Assembly: GCA_022796795.1 (NCBI GenBank)
Contig: JAAWJI010000021.1
Span: 1-64,000, forward strand
DNA length: 64,000 nucleotides
Direction: 5' to 3'
Source of the DNA: Lachnospiraceae bacterium
Lineage (GTDB): Bacteria > Bacillota > Clostridia > Lachnospirales > Lachnospiraceae
Position numbers and translations under genes: made by a program
Shown: positions 1 to 9,087 of the stretch, one piece after another
How positions within the stretch are numbered: position 1 is the first letter of the stretch
Layout of the letters: every line of letters begins with the position of its first letter
Notes under the pieces: generated by a model
Databases searched by the model: none
The model's input: the letters and a program-made list of their open reading frames with translations, nothing else
Told to the model about the DNA's origin: nothing

Positions 1-37
1 GATTATAGCATAGCCACTTTGGTTTTGCAAGCATTTC

Positions 38-1123
38 TCATAAGTTTCTCGTCGTTTTTTCTGGCTTTTTTCTGGCAACCAACAGGTCCTTCTCTTTTAC
101 CTGGCAGGTAGACTCCCGCTCCATAAGCCTGGCCGAAAACAGCATATGCTCATTGCCCCGCTTCTTCTTAATCATGCCAAACAAAAGCCCAATGGCCTCC
201 CGGGCCATTTCCTCCTTGGGCTGGCACATGGTGGTCAGGGAAGGATGGTAATATTCAGACATCTCAATGCCGTCAAAGCCGCACACCGACACATCCTCCG
301 GAATCCGCTTTCCCGCCTCCAGAAGTGCCCGGCAGGCCCCAAAGGCCACCGTGTCGGAAACCGCATACAGGGCAGTGAAGGAAAGTCCCCGCTCCAGGGC
401 CTCCCGAACTACCACATAGCCGCTTTCCATAGAATAAGTTTTAATTCCCTCCTTCATGGGAAGCACCAGATCCGGCTCCACCGACAATCCATGTTTCTCC
501 AGAGCGCTCTCATATCCCTCATACCGCTGCCTTCCGATACTCTCATCGTCCTCCCAGGCCGTAATAATGGCAATTCTTTTATGTCCCAGGCCACACAGAT
601 AATCCACCATGCGAAAGCTCTCCAGCCGGTCATCCACAGACACCGAGGAATACACATCCTTGGAAATCTCCTCAGGCATCTGTACCGTGCAGATCACAAA
701 AGGCACCTTAAGCTGCCGAAGCTCCTCCTCGGAATGGGTAAAACAGCCTCCCAGGAAAATAATCCCCCGAAGCTTCTTCTCCTTTTCCAGCTCCAAAGCC
801 ACGTAGAGCTCGTCTTCACGCTCCTCTACCCGGTGAAGCAAAAAGGTATAATGCTCCTCCTGACACTCCTGCTCCAGCACGCCAATCATACTGGAAAAAA
901 AAGGATTATCGATACCCTTAATTAATACGGCAATCGTCCGGGAGTCCGAGCGCTTCAGATTCCGGGCGCTGTTGTTGGGTACATAGTGATATTCCTCAAT
1001 CACCTTCATAATCATCTGCTTGGTTTCCTCATTAATATCGGGATGATTATTCATGGCCCGGGAAACCGTGGTCACTCCCACTTTGCAGATCCGTGCAATA
1101 TCTTTAATCGTAATCGTCTCCAT
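38..1123 (-). CDS. LacI-family transcriptional regulator
   Basis: A 361-residue repressor of the usual LacI length. An N-terminal LacI helix-turn-helix (about residues 4-56, with the VTTVSRAMN recognition helix and hinge after YVPN) is followed by a periplasmic-binding-protein-like effector domain (about 62-335) containing DNPFF and GFDG motifs. It is last in the minus-strand run malE-malF-malG-malQ but has its own strong promoter upstream. Inferred role: repressor of the maltodextrin genes, because two LacI-type palindromes lie downstream of the malE promoter. The effector is unknown. The final ~25 residues are Lys/Arg-rich. Function as a LacI regulator is secure; the exact target is inferred. 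Confidence 0.9.
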   Translation of the reverse strand: METITIKDIARICKVGVTTVSRAMNNHPDINEETKQMIMKVIEEYHYVPNNSARNLKRSDSRTIAVLIKGIDNPFFSSMIGVLEQECQEEHYTFLLHRVEEREDELYVALELEKEKKLRGIIFLGGCFTHSEEELRQLKVPFVICTVQMPEEISKDVYSSVSVDDRLESFRMVDYLCGLGHKRIAIITAWEDDESIGRQRYEGYESALEKHGLSVEPDLVLPMKEGIKTYSMESGYVVVREALERGLSFTALYAVSDTVAFGACRALLEAGKRIPEDVSVCGFDGIEMSEYYHPSLTTMCQPKEEMAREAIGLLFGMIKKKRGNEHMLFSARLMERESTCQVKEKDLLVARKKPEKTTRNL

Positions 1124-1155
1124 ACCCGTCGGACCTCTTCCCTCATTCTCTCCGT

Positions 1156-1184
1156 ATTATACCAAGTTCTCCCGTTTCCTGCAA
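1156..1184 (-). promoter_or_regulatory. Sigma-A promoter of the LacI-family gene
   Basis: Minus strand: -35 TTGCAG, 17-bp spacer, -10 TATAAT, ending about 33 bp before the start codon. It lets the regulator be made independently of the operon upstream. Confidence 0.75.
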
Positions 1185-1276
1185 GGAAATCCAATGCAAA
1201 ATACGGCACCAGATTTTCTTGCTTCAGAATCATTTTCCTGTTGGTTTTTTATTATCTATTTGCTGGAAATGCTAAA

Positions 1277-1321
1277 CTGGGCGAAATAATCCCCATACAA
1301 ACGGAGATTATTTCCGCCCAG
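1277..1321 (-). terminator. Hairpin after malQ
   Basis: Inverted repeat CTGGGCGAAATAATC / GATTATTTCCGCCCAG (one bulge) just downstream of the malQ stop. The T-run is poor, so it may be a weak terminator or an mRNA-stabilising hairpin between malQ and the regulator. Confidence 0.5.
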
Positions 1322-1353
1322 TCCCACATCCATTTTGTTCTATAAGGAGAAGC

Positions 1354-2835
1354 TTACAACCGCCCTGCTGTCTCTGTCACATATCGGATCTGCTCCGCCA
1401 GTTCCTCTGTCAGCTGCTCCTGCTTCAATCGCCATTTCCAATTTTTCCCAAGAGTTGACGGCTGATTGGTCCTGGCCTCCTTGCCCAATCCCAGATAATC
1501 CTGAACAGGAATGATACAGGTCTGGGCCACACTCATCTGAGCCAGTCGGATAAAGGCCCAGTGCACCGGCCAGCCCGTCTCCTTCTCATAGCCCAGATAC
1601 CGGCATGCAAGGGCCCGATCCTCCCTGGAAATGGTCTCAAACCACTGACAGATGGTCTCATTGTCATGGGTGCCTGTATATACCACGCAATTCTTCTCAT
1701 AATTATAAGGAAGATAGTCCGCCCCCTCCCGGGAATCAAAGGCAAACTCCAGCACCTTCATATTGGGAAATCCGCTGTCTTTCACCAGGGCCCGGACACT
1801 CTCTGTCATAAAGCCCAGGTCCTCCGCAATAATGGAAGGATTAGGAATCCGCTCCCGGATCTTTTGCATAAGCTCCATGCCCGGCCCCTTTTCCCAGTGG
1901 CCTCGCTCCGCAGTCTCATCCCCGTAGGGAATGGCGTAGTACTCGTCAAACCCCCGGAAATGGTCGATGCGCAGTACATCGTAGAGCTGATGGCTGTAGC
2001 CGATCCGCTGAATCCACCAGTCAAAGCCCGTTGCCCGGTGATACTCCCACCGATACAGGGGATTTCCCCACAGCTGCCCTGTGGCAGAAAATCCGTCCGG
2101 CGGACAGCCGGCCACAGCCACAGGCAGATTGTTTTCGTCAAATTGAAATAGCTCCGGATGCGCCCAGGCATCCGCACTGTCAAAGGCCACATAGATGGGA
2201 ATATCCCCAATGATGCCAATGCCCTGCTCATTGGCGTAGGTCTTCAGAGCCTGCCACTGCTTCTGAAATAAAAACTGGATATACTCGTAAAATTCAATTT
2301 CAAAGTACAGCTCCCGCTGATAATAGTCCATAGAATACCCATAGCGCAGCCGGATATCCTTTGGCCACTGATCCCAACTGCTGCCACCGAACAGACCCTT
2401 CACCGCCATAAAAATAGCATAATCCCGCAGCCACCATCTGTTTTTTTCCACAAAAGCTCCAAACTCTGCATTGTTTTCCACATGGCTTCGCTCATAGGCC
2501 TTGCGGAGCAGACGAAACCGTTCCCGGTACAGCTTTTCATAATCAATGCTGTCCGCCCGGCTCTCCATAGCCGCCTCCTCACATTCCTCCTTTTCCAGGA
2601 TCCCCTGTCGGATCAGTTCCTCCAGATCAATGAAATAGGGGTTTCCCGCATAGGTGGAAAAGGATTGATAAGGAGAGTCGCCGTATCCGGTGGGCCCGAT
2701 GGGAAGAATCTGCCAATATTTCTGTCCGGACTTTTTTAAAAAATCTACAAATTCATAGGCTTCCCGGGAAAAGCATCCAATCCCGTAGGCTCCGGGAAGG
2801 CTGGCCACAGGCAGCAATACTCCGCTTGCTCTCAT
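1354..2835 (-). CDS. malQ: 4-alpha-glucanotransferase (amylomaltase)
   Basis: A 493-residue GH77 enzyme, a typical length for the bacterial/plant D-enzyme type. It moves alpha-1,4-glucan segments between maltodextrins in the cytoplasm and releases glucose. Visible motifs: GDIPIYVAFDSADAW (210-224), the nucleophile region LRIDHFRGF (Asp291), the acid/base EDLGF (Glu338) and the transition-state Asp in GTHDNET (Asp391). The start follows a clear GAGAGG site 15 bp after the original malG stop. It is the only enzyme of the mal-type operon; no maltodextrin phosphorylase is present here. Confidence 0.96.
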   Translation of the reverse strand: MRASGVLLPVASLPGAYGIGCFSREAYEFVDFLKKSGQKYWQILPIGPTGYGDSPYQSFSTYAGNPYFIDLEELIRQGILEKEECEEAAMESRADSIDYEKLYRERFRLLRKAYERSHVENNAEFGAFVEKNRWWLRDYAIFMAVKGLFGGSSWDQWPKDIRLRYGYSMDYYQRELYFEIEFYEYIQFLFQKQWQALKTYANEQGIGIIGDIPIYVAFDSADAWAHPELFQFDENNLPVAVAGCPPDGFSATGQLWGNPLYRWEYHRATGFDWWIQRIGYSHQLYDVLRIDHFRGFDEYYAIPYGDETAERGHWEKGPGMELMQKIRERIPNPSIIAEDLGFMTESVRALVKDSGFPNMKVLEFAFDSREGADYLPYNYEKNCVVYTGTHDNETICQWFETISREDRALACRYLGYEKETGWPVHWAFIRLAQMSVAQTCIIPVQDYLGLGKEARTNQPSTLGKNWKWRLKQEQLTEELAEQIRYVTETAGRL

Positions 2836-2849
2836 AACATGTTCCTCTC

Positions 2850-3357
2850 TTATCCTTTAACTGCTCCGGCCACAACGCCTTCAATAATATGCTTCTGGCA
2901 GGCCAGCTCCAAATCCCAGATACACCAGAATAATACCCACAGGATTTCCCAGATGCAGCATATTGGCAATCTTGGAAAGGGTAAACATGACCATCTGGAA
3001 GGGAACGATCATGGAAAACATGCAGAGATAATAAATTCCCTCTGTAAATTTATTCTTCACCCGTGTCAGATACCAGGCGCACATGGAGGTACAGAGAATA
3101 ATTACCAGCACCGAGCATACGGTGATAAACAGAGAATTGGCAAATGCCTGGAAAAAGCCGATACGCTCCATTCCGCTGAAGTAATTCTCCAATCCCACAA
3201 ACATCTTTCCTGTAGCCAGAGAAAAAGGTTTTCTGCTGATGTACGCCTTCTTTTTAAAGGAATTGATCACAACAATCAGGATGGGGCTCACCCAGATCAA
3301 GGAAATCAGGGAAAACAACGCGGTCCACAAGCCTGCAAATTTTGGTTTTTCGCTCAT
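2850..3357 (-). pseudogene. malG: MalG-type sugar ABC permease, internal deletion plus frameshift
   Basis: The N-terminal ~150 residues are a normal carbohydrate ABC permease (two or three membrane segments, ending YLGFGAGL) and open with an ATG overlapping the malF stop (TAATG). The frame then stops at 2881 after a few foreign residues (PEAYY). In the next frame, immediately adjacent, lies the family's usual C-terminus QKHIIEGVVAGAVKG with a TAA at 2850-2852, 15 bp before malQ. The sequence in between, about 115 residues in relatives, is missing. It should hold the later membrane segments and the cytoplasmic EAA loop that contacts the ATPase. The deletion is not a multiple of three and sits at a short CTG/TGCC match. 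Either the gene is dead or the assembly collapsed here. An intact paralogue elsewhere could compensate. Confidence 0.88.
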
Positions 3358-4199
3358 TACTGCTGCACCTCCTTATCTCTTGTCAGACGCATTTGTACCA
3401 TGGCGATCAGGGCCACCAGGATAAAAAAGATCACGGCCTTGGCCTGACCCACACCCTCCCAGCCGGTCCGGCCATAGAAGGTATTGTAGATATTCAGGGC
3501 CAGCAGCTCCGACATCTTGGAGGGCTCTCCTGCCGTCAGGGCCACGTTCTGGTCAAACAGCTTGAAGGAATTGGTCAGAGTCAAAAAGGTACAAATGGTA
3601 ATGGAAGGCATTACCATGGGAATGGTTACACTTTTCAGCGTCTGCCATCTGGTGGCCCCGTCAATTTTAGCCGCCTCAATAAGCTCTCCTGGTACATTCT
3701 GCAAACCGGCAATGTAGATAATCATCATATATCCGATCTGCTGCCAGCACATGAGGATCACCAGGCCCCAGAATCCATAGGCGGAGTTGTAGGTCAGGGT
3801 CCGCGACAAGGGCAGAAGCAGGCCGTTTAAAATCAGCTGCCAGATATAACCCAGCACAATGCCGCCGATGAGGTTTGGCATGAAAAAGGTGGTCCGAAAA
3901 ATATTTCTGCCCGGGATTCCCTTTGTCAAAAGCAGCGCCACAGCAAAGGCTAACAGGTTAATGATGATCACCGTAGCAATAGTAAAGAGCGCCGTATACC
4001 ACAGAGCATGTATAAAGGTAGTATCTCCCCAAATTCGGAAATAATTTTTGATTCCCACAAATTTCGCATCCACCACAGTGGTAAACTCACAAAAGGACAG
4101 GTAAACCCCCAGAATAAAGGGCGCTATAAACCCAATGGTAAAGGCGATCAGCGTGGGCAGTGCAAAAAGTGGAAAATATCGTTTGATTGCTTTATCCAT
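3357..4199 (-). CDS. malF: Sugar ABC transporter permease, MalF type
   Basis: A 280-residue inner-membrane permease with six predicted hydrophobic segments, starting YFPLFALPTLIAFTIGF. The EAA loop is present as ELIEAAKIDGATRWQTLKSVTIP around residues 180-200, so this half of the channel can contact an ATPase. It lies 68 bp after the binding-protein gene, from which it is separated by a terminator-like hairpin, and it overlaps malG by one base. No ATPase gene is present. Gram-positive sugar importers of this family usually use a shared MsmX-type ATPase encoded elsewhere. Confidence 0.93.
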   Translation of the reverse strand: MDKAIKRYFPLFALPTLIAFTIGFIAPFILGVYLSFCEFTTVVDAKFVGIKNYFRIWGDTTFIHALWYTALFTIATVIIINLLAFAVALLLTKGIPGRNIFRTTFFMPNLIGGIVLGYIWQLILNGLLLPLSRTLTYNSAYGFWGLVILMCWQQIGYMMIIYIAGLQNVPGELIEAAKIDGATRWQTLKSVTIPMVMPSITICTFLTLTNSFKLFDQNVALTAGEPSKMSELLALNIYNTFYGRTGWEGVGQAKAVIFFILVALIAMVQMRLTRDKEVQQ

Positions 4200-4215
4200 A
4201 ACCTCATTCTCCTAT

Positions 4216-4246
4216 AAAAAAGGGGCGGACGATGGCGCCCGCCCCC
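4216..4246 (-). terminator. Intercistronic terminator-like hairpin between binding protein and malF
   Basis: Minus strand GGGGCGG stem (4239-4245) paired with CCGCCCC (4222-4228), then TTTTTT. It has the form of an intrinsic terminator inside the operon and would let more binding-protein than permease mRNA be made. Leaky termination is inferred. Confidence 0.7.
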
Positions 4247-4266
4247 AAGCTGTCAGGTTTCTTGTT

Positions 4267-5661
4267 TTATTTTGTTGCTGCCACCTCAGCAGCCCAGCCG
4301 TCTACAAAGGCAGTCACTACAGCATCCCAGTTTCCTGTTCCCTGTGCGTACTCCAGCAAAGCGCTGCCCACGCCATTCTTCCACTCCTCAGAGGGCATTG
4401 TGGAGAAGCACCATGCCACAGGAGTCTTGCCTGCCGCAATGTACTCATTGGCAGCCAGCAGAAGCGGATTCTCCGGCAAATACTCATCGCCGATGCTGCT
4501 GAAAGGAGTCACAAAGCCCATATCTGTCATAGCCTGCTTTCCGGTATCGCTGGTGATTACCCAGTTCAGGAAATCCAGGGTAGCCTGAATGTCTTCCTCA
4601 GAGGCTTTGTTGTTGATGCACCAATAATTCTCACTTCCGGTACACAGTCCCTGATTCTCCTCGCCCTCTGCTCCGATATAAATGGGAAGCATGCCGATAT
4701 CCTCATCCGCCACGTCGTATCCGGTAATATCGTTATAAGCCCAGGTTCCGTTCTGATAGAATACTGCCTCGCCGGTAGCAAACTCTGCCGCTGCGTCATC
4801 TCCGGTTTTACTGGAAAGCAGTCCCGGCTCACAGGTGGAATCTGTGATATACAGGTCAAAGATCTGCTTATACTGATCCAGATAGGTTCCCTTTACTGCA
4901 TCTGTGCTATCAATGCCGTCCGCCTGATACTCATAGTACAAGGGCAGGTTTGCCAGATGGGTCTTGAATCTCCAGTCAGAGGAGGAGTCCATACCAGTGG
5001 AAGCAAAGGCTCCCAGCACGCCCAAATCATCCTTCTTGGCCTGAATGTCGTCGGCCACAGCCTTCAGGGTTGCAAAGTTGTTGATCTCCTCCGAGGATTT
5101 CACCACAGCGCCGTCCATAGCGCAGTAGTCTTCCAGCAGAGCTTTGTTATAGATAATTCCGTAAGTTTCGATTACGTATGCGATGCCGTATACCTGACCG
5201 GCGTCTCCCAGCAGAGCAAATTCGTCGCTCTTCAGATTTTTGTAGATCTCGCTGTCTTTTAAGTCGTAGCAGTAATCCTGCCAGTTGGCAAGGCCTATCG
5301 GTCCGTTTACCTGGAACAGAGTCGGCGCATCTGTCTTTGCCATCTCAGATTTCAGGGTGGACTCATAGGTTCCGGACGCGGCAGTCTCCACCACAACGCT
5401 AACTCCTGTCTCCTCTGTATAGGCAGCCGCCAGATCCACCCACTGTTGTCCCTGCTCTGGCTTAAAGTTCAGGTAGTAAACCTTTCCGCTTCCGCCTGCC
5501 GTTTTAGACTCTCCGGCTTCCTCTCCGGCCGCCGGCGTCTCCGCAGGAGCCTCTGTCTGTTCTCCCTGACTTGAACCTGTGTCGCTTGCGCATGCGCTCA
5601 GCATTCCTGCAGCCATCACGCCTGACAATAAAATTGCCCACATTTTCTTAAACTTTCTCAT
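4267..5661 (-). CDS. Extracellular sugar-binding lipoprotein of an ABC importer
   Basis: A 464-residue family 1 solute-binding protein. The signal peptide ends in the lipobox LSAC (Cys24), followed by a Ser/Glu/Ala-rich linker to about residue 58 and the mature two-lobed domain (YLNFKPEQGQQW onward). It is anchored outside the membrane and delivers sugar to MalF/MalG. It is first in the operon, after a strong promoter with operator-like palindromes. Its neighbour malQ suggests maltodextrins, but the specificity cannot be read from the sequence. Confidence 0.92.
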   Translation of the reverse strand: MRKFKKMWAILLSGVMAAGMLSACASDTGSSQGEQTEAPAETPAAGEEAGESKTAGGSGKVYYLNFKPEQGQQWVDLAAAYTEETGVSVVVETAASGTYESTLKSEMAKTDAPTLFQVNGPIGLANWQDYCYDLKDSEIYKNLKSDEFALLGDAGQVYGIAYVIETYGIIYNKALLEDYCAMDGAVVKSSEEINNFATLKAVADDIQAKKDDLGVLGAFASTGMDSSSDWRFKTHLANLPLYYEYQADGIDSTDAVKGTYLDQYKQIFDLYITDSTCEPGLLSSKTGDDAAAEFATGEAVFYQNGTWAYNDITGYDVADEDIGMLPIYIGAEGEENQGLCTGSENYWCINNKASEEDIQATLDFLNWVITSDTGKQAMTDMGFVTPFSSIGDEYLPENPLLLAANEYIAAGKTPVAWCFSTMPSEEWKNGVGSALLEYAQGTGNWDAVVTAFVDGWAAEVAATK

Positions 5662-5723
5662 GTCTGCTCTCCTTTTCTCCCCGGCACAGCCGGTTGTATT
5701 CTATAACGTATCCTCCCGTTTGG

Positions 5724-5757
5724 TACCGTTATCGGTATTGTTTCCGGTAACGTTTCC
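5724..5757 (-). promoter_or_regulatory. Two LacI-type operator candidates in the leader of the mal operon
   Basis: Palindrome TACCGTTATCGGTA (5724-5737) and palindrome-like GGTAACGTTTCC (5746-5757) with a central CG typical of LacI/GalR operators. Both lie just downstream of the predicted transcription start, so a bound repressor would block elongation or clearance. Confidence 0.6.
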
Positions 5758-5771
5758 AATCCGTTAAAAAC

Positions 5772-5800
5772 ACTATACCACAATTCCTGTGTCTTGACAA
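5772..5800 (-). promoter_or_regulatory. Sigma-A promoter of the sugar ABC operon
   Basis: Minus strand -35 TTGTCA, exactly 17 bp, -10 TATAGT. The transcription start would be near 5765, about 100 bp ahead of the binding-protein start codon. Confidence 0.8.
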
Positions 5801-5865
5801 TAGCCATTTTCCATTTCATATACTTTTTACAATTTTTCTATCTCTTTTTTGTGTAAATCAACCAA

Positions 5866-6789
5866 TTATTCCGCCTGCAGATCCTTCTCAAACCAAAGAA
5901 CCGTCTCTCCCTCCGCCTCCACCGTTCCTCTCTCCGCAAATCCAAGCTTCCGGATCACGGCAAGGGAGGGCTCATTCTCCGGATGAATAAACGCGCTGAC
6001 CTTGGAAAACATAAGCCGCTCCTTCCCATAGGAAAGGGCAGCCTGGCAGGCCTCCTGCGCATACCCCCGTCCCCGCCAGGCTGATCCAATCAGATAGCCG
6101 AAATCCAGCTCCGTCTTCCCACGGTAATCCACCAGGCCAAAGCCCACCCTCCCAATAAGCGCTCCTCCTTCCCTCTCCTGAATCACCCACATGCCAAATT
6201 GGTGCAGGCCATACATATACCGAATATAGGCCTGGGTCCTTGAAAGCTCTACCTCCCGATCCTTGTGAAGCCCCTTTACAAACCGGCGCGCCTGGGGATC
6301 CCCATAGAGCTCATAGAGGGTATCCAGGTCCCCCTCCTCCATCTCCCGAATCAGGAGCCGCTTCGTCGTCCCAATCACTGCCGGAAGCCCCAGGGCCCTT
6401 GTATGCACCTGCTCCAGAAACAGCCCGTCAATCTCCTCAAATCCCTCCAAAACCCAATCCAACCCTGGAAATTCCCTCCAGGGCTTTTGGGGATCCTGGT
6501 ATCCGATACAGGGAATTCCAAGTTTCCTGGCCGCCTCCACCGCCTCCGGAAGCTCTGCAATACAAAGACACTCCTGGGACAAAAGATTCCATTGCCTGAG
6601 AATCCCCTCCAGCTCCTGCCTCCACCAGGGTAAAAGCCGATCCAAGGGCAACTCCTTGATCTCCCCACCCTCACGCAGGCCGTAGAAGGCAATCCGCCGC
6701 TTTTGCCCCCCACGCCATTCCTGCTCCAGTCGTTCTACCAGATCACTGGCATTCTCTGTTCCCACAATCAAACCTTTCAGCATCTCCAT
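5866..6789 (-). CDS. GNAT acetyltransferase with a degenerate N-terminal domain
   Basis: A 307-residue protein. The C-terminal half (about 143-303) is a RimJ/RimL-type GNAT domain: [18 protein letters not shown], a [18 protein letters not shown] strand, the acetyl-CoA loop around [14 protein letters not shown], and the final [13 protein letters not shown]. The first ~135 residues contain [21 protein letters not shown], which resembles the late part of HAD-like hydrolases but shows no HAD nucleophile motif, so this half is probably a non-catalytic remnant. The substrate is unknown. GAGGAGC precedes the start. The gene stands alone between the mal promoter and the cyclophilin gene. Confidence 0.82.
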   Translation of the reverse strand: MEMLKGLIVGTENASDLVERLEQEWRGGQKRRIAFYGLREGGEIKELPLDRLLPWWRQELEGILRQWNLLSQECLCIAELPEAVEAARKLGIPCIGYQDPQKPWREFPGLDWVLEGFEEIDGLFLEQVHTRALGLPAVIGTTKRLLIREMEEGDLDTLYELYGDPQARRFVKGLHKDREVELSRTQAYIRYMYGLHQFGMWVIQEREGGALIGRVGFGLVDYRGKTELDFGYLIGSAWRGRGYAQEACQAALSYGKERLMFSKVSAFIHPENEPSLAVIRKLGFAERGTVEAEGETVLWFEKDLQAE

Positions 6790-6821
6790 GCTCCTCTGTC
6801 TATGAAATTCTCATCTCCCCC

Positions 6822-6850
6822 TTTACGAACCCCCGAAAATCCGCTAGAAT
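6822..6850 (+). promoter_or_regulatory. Promoter of the cyclophilin gene
   Basis: -35 TTTACG, 17-bp spacer, -10 TAGAAT, about 35 bp before the start codon. Confidence 0.6.
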
Positions 6851-6884
6851 AAAAGAACACTATGTACAAGAAGGAGAAATCAAC

Positions 6885-7406
6885 ATGACACAAAATCCAA
6901 TCATCACCATGGAAATGGAGGATGGCGGCATCATCAAAGCTGAACTCTATCCTGAAACTGCCCCCAACACGGTGAATAACTTTCTAAGCCTGGTGAACAA
7001 AGGCTTTTACAACGGCCTCATCTTTCATCGGGTCATCCGTGGCTTTATGATTCAGGGCGGCTGCCCGGACGGCACAGGCATGGGCGGCCCGGGATACACC
7101 ATCCCTGGAGAATTCAGTCAGAACGGCTTTGAGAATGCGCTTTTGCATACCCCTGGAGTCCTTTCCATGGCACGGGCCATGCATCCCGACTCCGCCGGAA
7201 GCCAGTTCTTCATCATGCATGAGGAAGCGCCCCATCTGGACGGAGGCTACGCAGCATTCGGAAAAGTAGTGGAGGGCATGGATGTGGTAAATAAAATCGC
7301 AGAAACTCCCACCACCTACGGAGACCGGCCCCTGGAGCCCCAAGTAATCAAATCCATGACCGCAGAGACCTTTGGAACAGAATATCCGGAGCCGGAAACC
7401 CTCTAA
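6885..7406 (+). CDS. Cyclophilin-type peptidyl-prolyl cis-trans isomerase
   Basis: A 173-residue single-domain cyclophilin without a signal peptide, hence cytoplasmic. Core motifs: [13 protein letters not shown] (catalytic Arg region), [26 protein letters not shown] and the active-site His in [11 protein letters not shown]. It speeds proline isomerisation during protein folding. Short bacterial PpiB proteins have this length. The start follows AAGGAGAAATCAAC. It is monocistronic, with its own promoter and a hairpin terminator. Confidence 0.96.
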   Translation: MTQNPIITMEMEDGGIIKAELYPETAPNTVNNFLSLVNKGFYNGLIFHRVIRGFMIQGGCPDGTGMGGPGYTIPGEFSQNGFENALLHTPGVLSMARAMHPDSAGSQFFIMHEEAPHLDGGYAAFGKVVEGMDVVNKIAETPTTYGDRPLEPQVIKSMTAETFGTEYPEPETL

Positions 7407-7516
7407 AGCTAGCTCTCCCTGTCTTGACAGGCCTGGATACAAAACCGACATTTCCTGTATTGTCAAGCTTGAGAATGGAACCATCCCTTCCAATCCTGCA
7501 CGTTTAGGGATCGAAA

Positions 7517-7552
7517 AAGGGGGAGTCTGTTACCACGTGAAAGACTTCCCTT
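7517..7552 (+). terminator. Terminator after the cyclophilin gene
   Basis: Stem AAGGGGGAGTCT / AGACTTCCCTT (near perfect) followed a few bases later by TATTTTTT. It ends shortly before the convergent rarA stop. Confidence 0.65.
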
Positions 7553-7575
7553 ATCGTCTATTTTTTGCTCCCTCT

Positions 7576-8907
7576 CTATGCTTCCTCATCTCTTCGTTTT
7601 TTCAAATGCTCCATCCATGCCCTAAGCTTTCCCTCGTACCCCAGCTCTCCTGGCTCGTAAAACACGCTGCCCAGAATCTCTGAGGGCAAATACTGCTGTC
7701 GTACATAGTGCTCCGGATAGTCATGGGCGTATTTATATCCAACTCCGTGCCCCAATCCCCGGGCCCCTGAGTAGTGAGCATCCTGCAGATGGGCCGGCAC
7801 TGTGGTCCGCACTGCCTGCACGGATTCCATAGCCCGGCTGATGGCATTGACTGCTGCATTGCTTTTGGGCGCACAAGCCACATAGGCTGCTGCCTGAGCC
7901 AGGATAATCTGAGACTCTGGAAATCCCACCCGTTCCGCTGCCTGAGCTGCCGCCGCAGCCACCACCAGCGCCTGGGGATCTGCATTTCCCACATCCTCCG
8001 CTGCGCAGATCATAATGCGCCTGGATATGAAGGTTACATTCTCACCAGCATAAATCATTTTCGCCAGATAATAGACTGCCGCATCCGGATCCGATCCCCG
8101 CATACTCTTAATAAAGGCCGAAATCACATCATAATGGTTATCACCATTTTTGTCATACCGCACTGCCCGCTTCTGTATACACTCGGATACCACCTCCAGT
8201 GTCAGGTGAATTTTCCCATCCACCCCCGGCTCTGTAGTCAGCACTCCCAGCTCTACTGCATTTAAGGCGGCCCGTGCATCTCCGCCGGCCATATCCGCCA
8301 GAAACTCTTCCGCCTCCTCATCAATCTGGGCGCCATAGGCTCCCATGCCCTTTTCCCTGTCATAGACAGCCCGCCGGATCAAAGCCTTGATATCCTCCCG
8401 CTCCAATGCCTTAAGCTCAAAGACCACAGACCGGGACAAAAGAGCTCCATTCACCTCAAAATAGGGATTCTCCGTGGTGGCCCCAATGAGGGTCAGAGTA
8501 CCATCCTCCACAAAGGGAAGAAGATAGTCCTGCTGCCCCTTATTAAAGCGGTGAATCTCATCCACAAAGAGAATTGTCCTCTTTCCATACATGCCTCTGG
8601 CATCCTTAGCCTCCTGCACCACTGCCTCCATGTCCTTTTTTCCTGCCACAGTGGCATTGATCTGTTTGAAAATGGCTCTGGTAGTATTTGCAATCACCCG
8701 GGCAATGGTAGTCTTCCCAGTACCCGGTGGCCCGTAAAAAATCAGGGAGCTCAGCTTATCCGCCAGAATGGCCCGGTACAAAAGCTTGTCCTTCCCCAGA
8801 ATATGCCGCTGCCCCACAATCTCTTCCAGTGTTGTTGGCCGCAGCCGCGACGCCAGAGGCGCCTCCTGCTCCATAGTAGTCTCTCTCATATAATCAAATA
8901 GATCCAT
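7576..8907 (-). CDS. rarA: Replication-associated recombination protein A (AAA+ ATPase)
   Basis: From the ATG at 8907 (preceded by AGGGAGGATT) the protein is 443 residues. An upstream in-frame start would add 15 residues with no family support. Walker A GPPGTGKTT (59-67), Walker B ILFVDEIHR (about 112-120), sensor region ATTENPYFEV, and a C-terminal MgsA/RarA oligomerisation domain with AKSMRGSDPDAA-like and ARGLGHGVGYKYAHDYP segments. It acts in the cytoplasm at stalled replication forks. Of normal length and intact. Confidence 0.96.
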   Translation of the reverse strand: MDLFDYMRETTMEQEAPLASRLRPTTLEEIVGQRHILGKDKLLYRAILADKLSSLIFYGPPGTGKTTIARVIANTTRAIFKQINATVAGKKDMEAVVQEAKDARGMYGKRTILFVDEIHRFNKGQQDYLLPFVEDGTLTLIGATTENPYFEVNGALLSRSVVFELKALEREDIKALIRRAVYDREKGMGAYGAQIDEEAEEFLADMAGGDARAALNAVELGVLTTEPGVDGKIHLTLEVVSECIQKRAVRYDKNGDNHYDVISAFIKSMRGSDPDAAVYYLAKMIYAGENVTFISRRIMICAAEDVGNADPQALVVAAAAAQAAERVGFPESQIILAQAAAYVACAPKSNAAVNAISRAMESVQAVRTTVPAHLQDAHYSGARGLGHGVGYKYAHDYPEHYVRQQYLPSEILGSVFYEPGELGYEGKLRAWMEHLKKRRDEEA

Positions 8908-9015
8908 ACAAATCCTCCCTGTACCTTTGTTCCAGTATAAACGTTTTTTCAAAAATTCGCAATTTCTAAAATTTTTGCTTTTCTTTTTTCTCTGTTCGTG
9001 CTATAATGCACTCAT

Positions 9016-9086
9016 GCAGATATAGTTCATCGGTAGAACGCCAGCTTCCCAAGCTGGAGAGGCGGGTTCGATTCCCGTTATCTGCT
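9016..9086 (+). tRNA. tRNA-Gly (anticodon CCC)
   Basis: Acceptor GCAGATA / TATCTGC, anticodon stem CCAGC / GCTGG around loop TTCCCAA, T-loop GGTTCGATTCC. 71 nt, CCA not encoded. A TATAAT at 9002-9007 fits a -10 just upstream. Confidence 0.95.
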
Positions 9087-9087
9087 T

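Noticed and set aside
4135..5262. 375-residue open frame antisense to the sugar-binding protein
   Set aside because: Entirely opposite a well-supported gene, no motif or start signal.
6240..6633. Proline-rich frames opposite the acetyltransferase
   Set aside because: Antisense artefacts of the GC-rich acetyltransferase gene.
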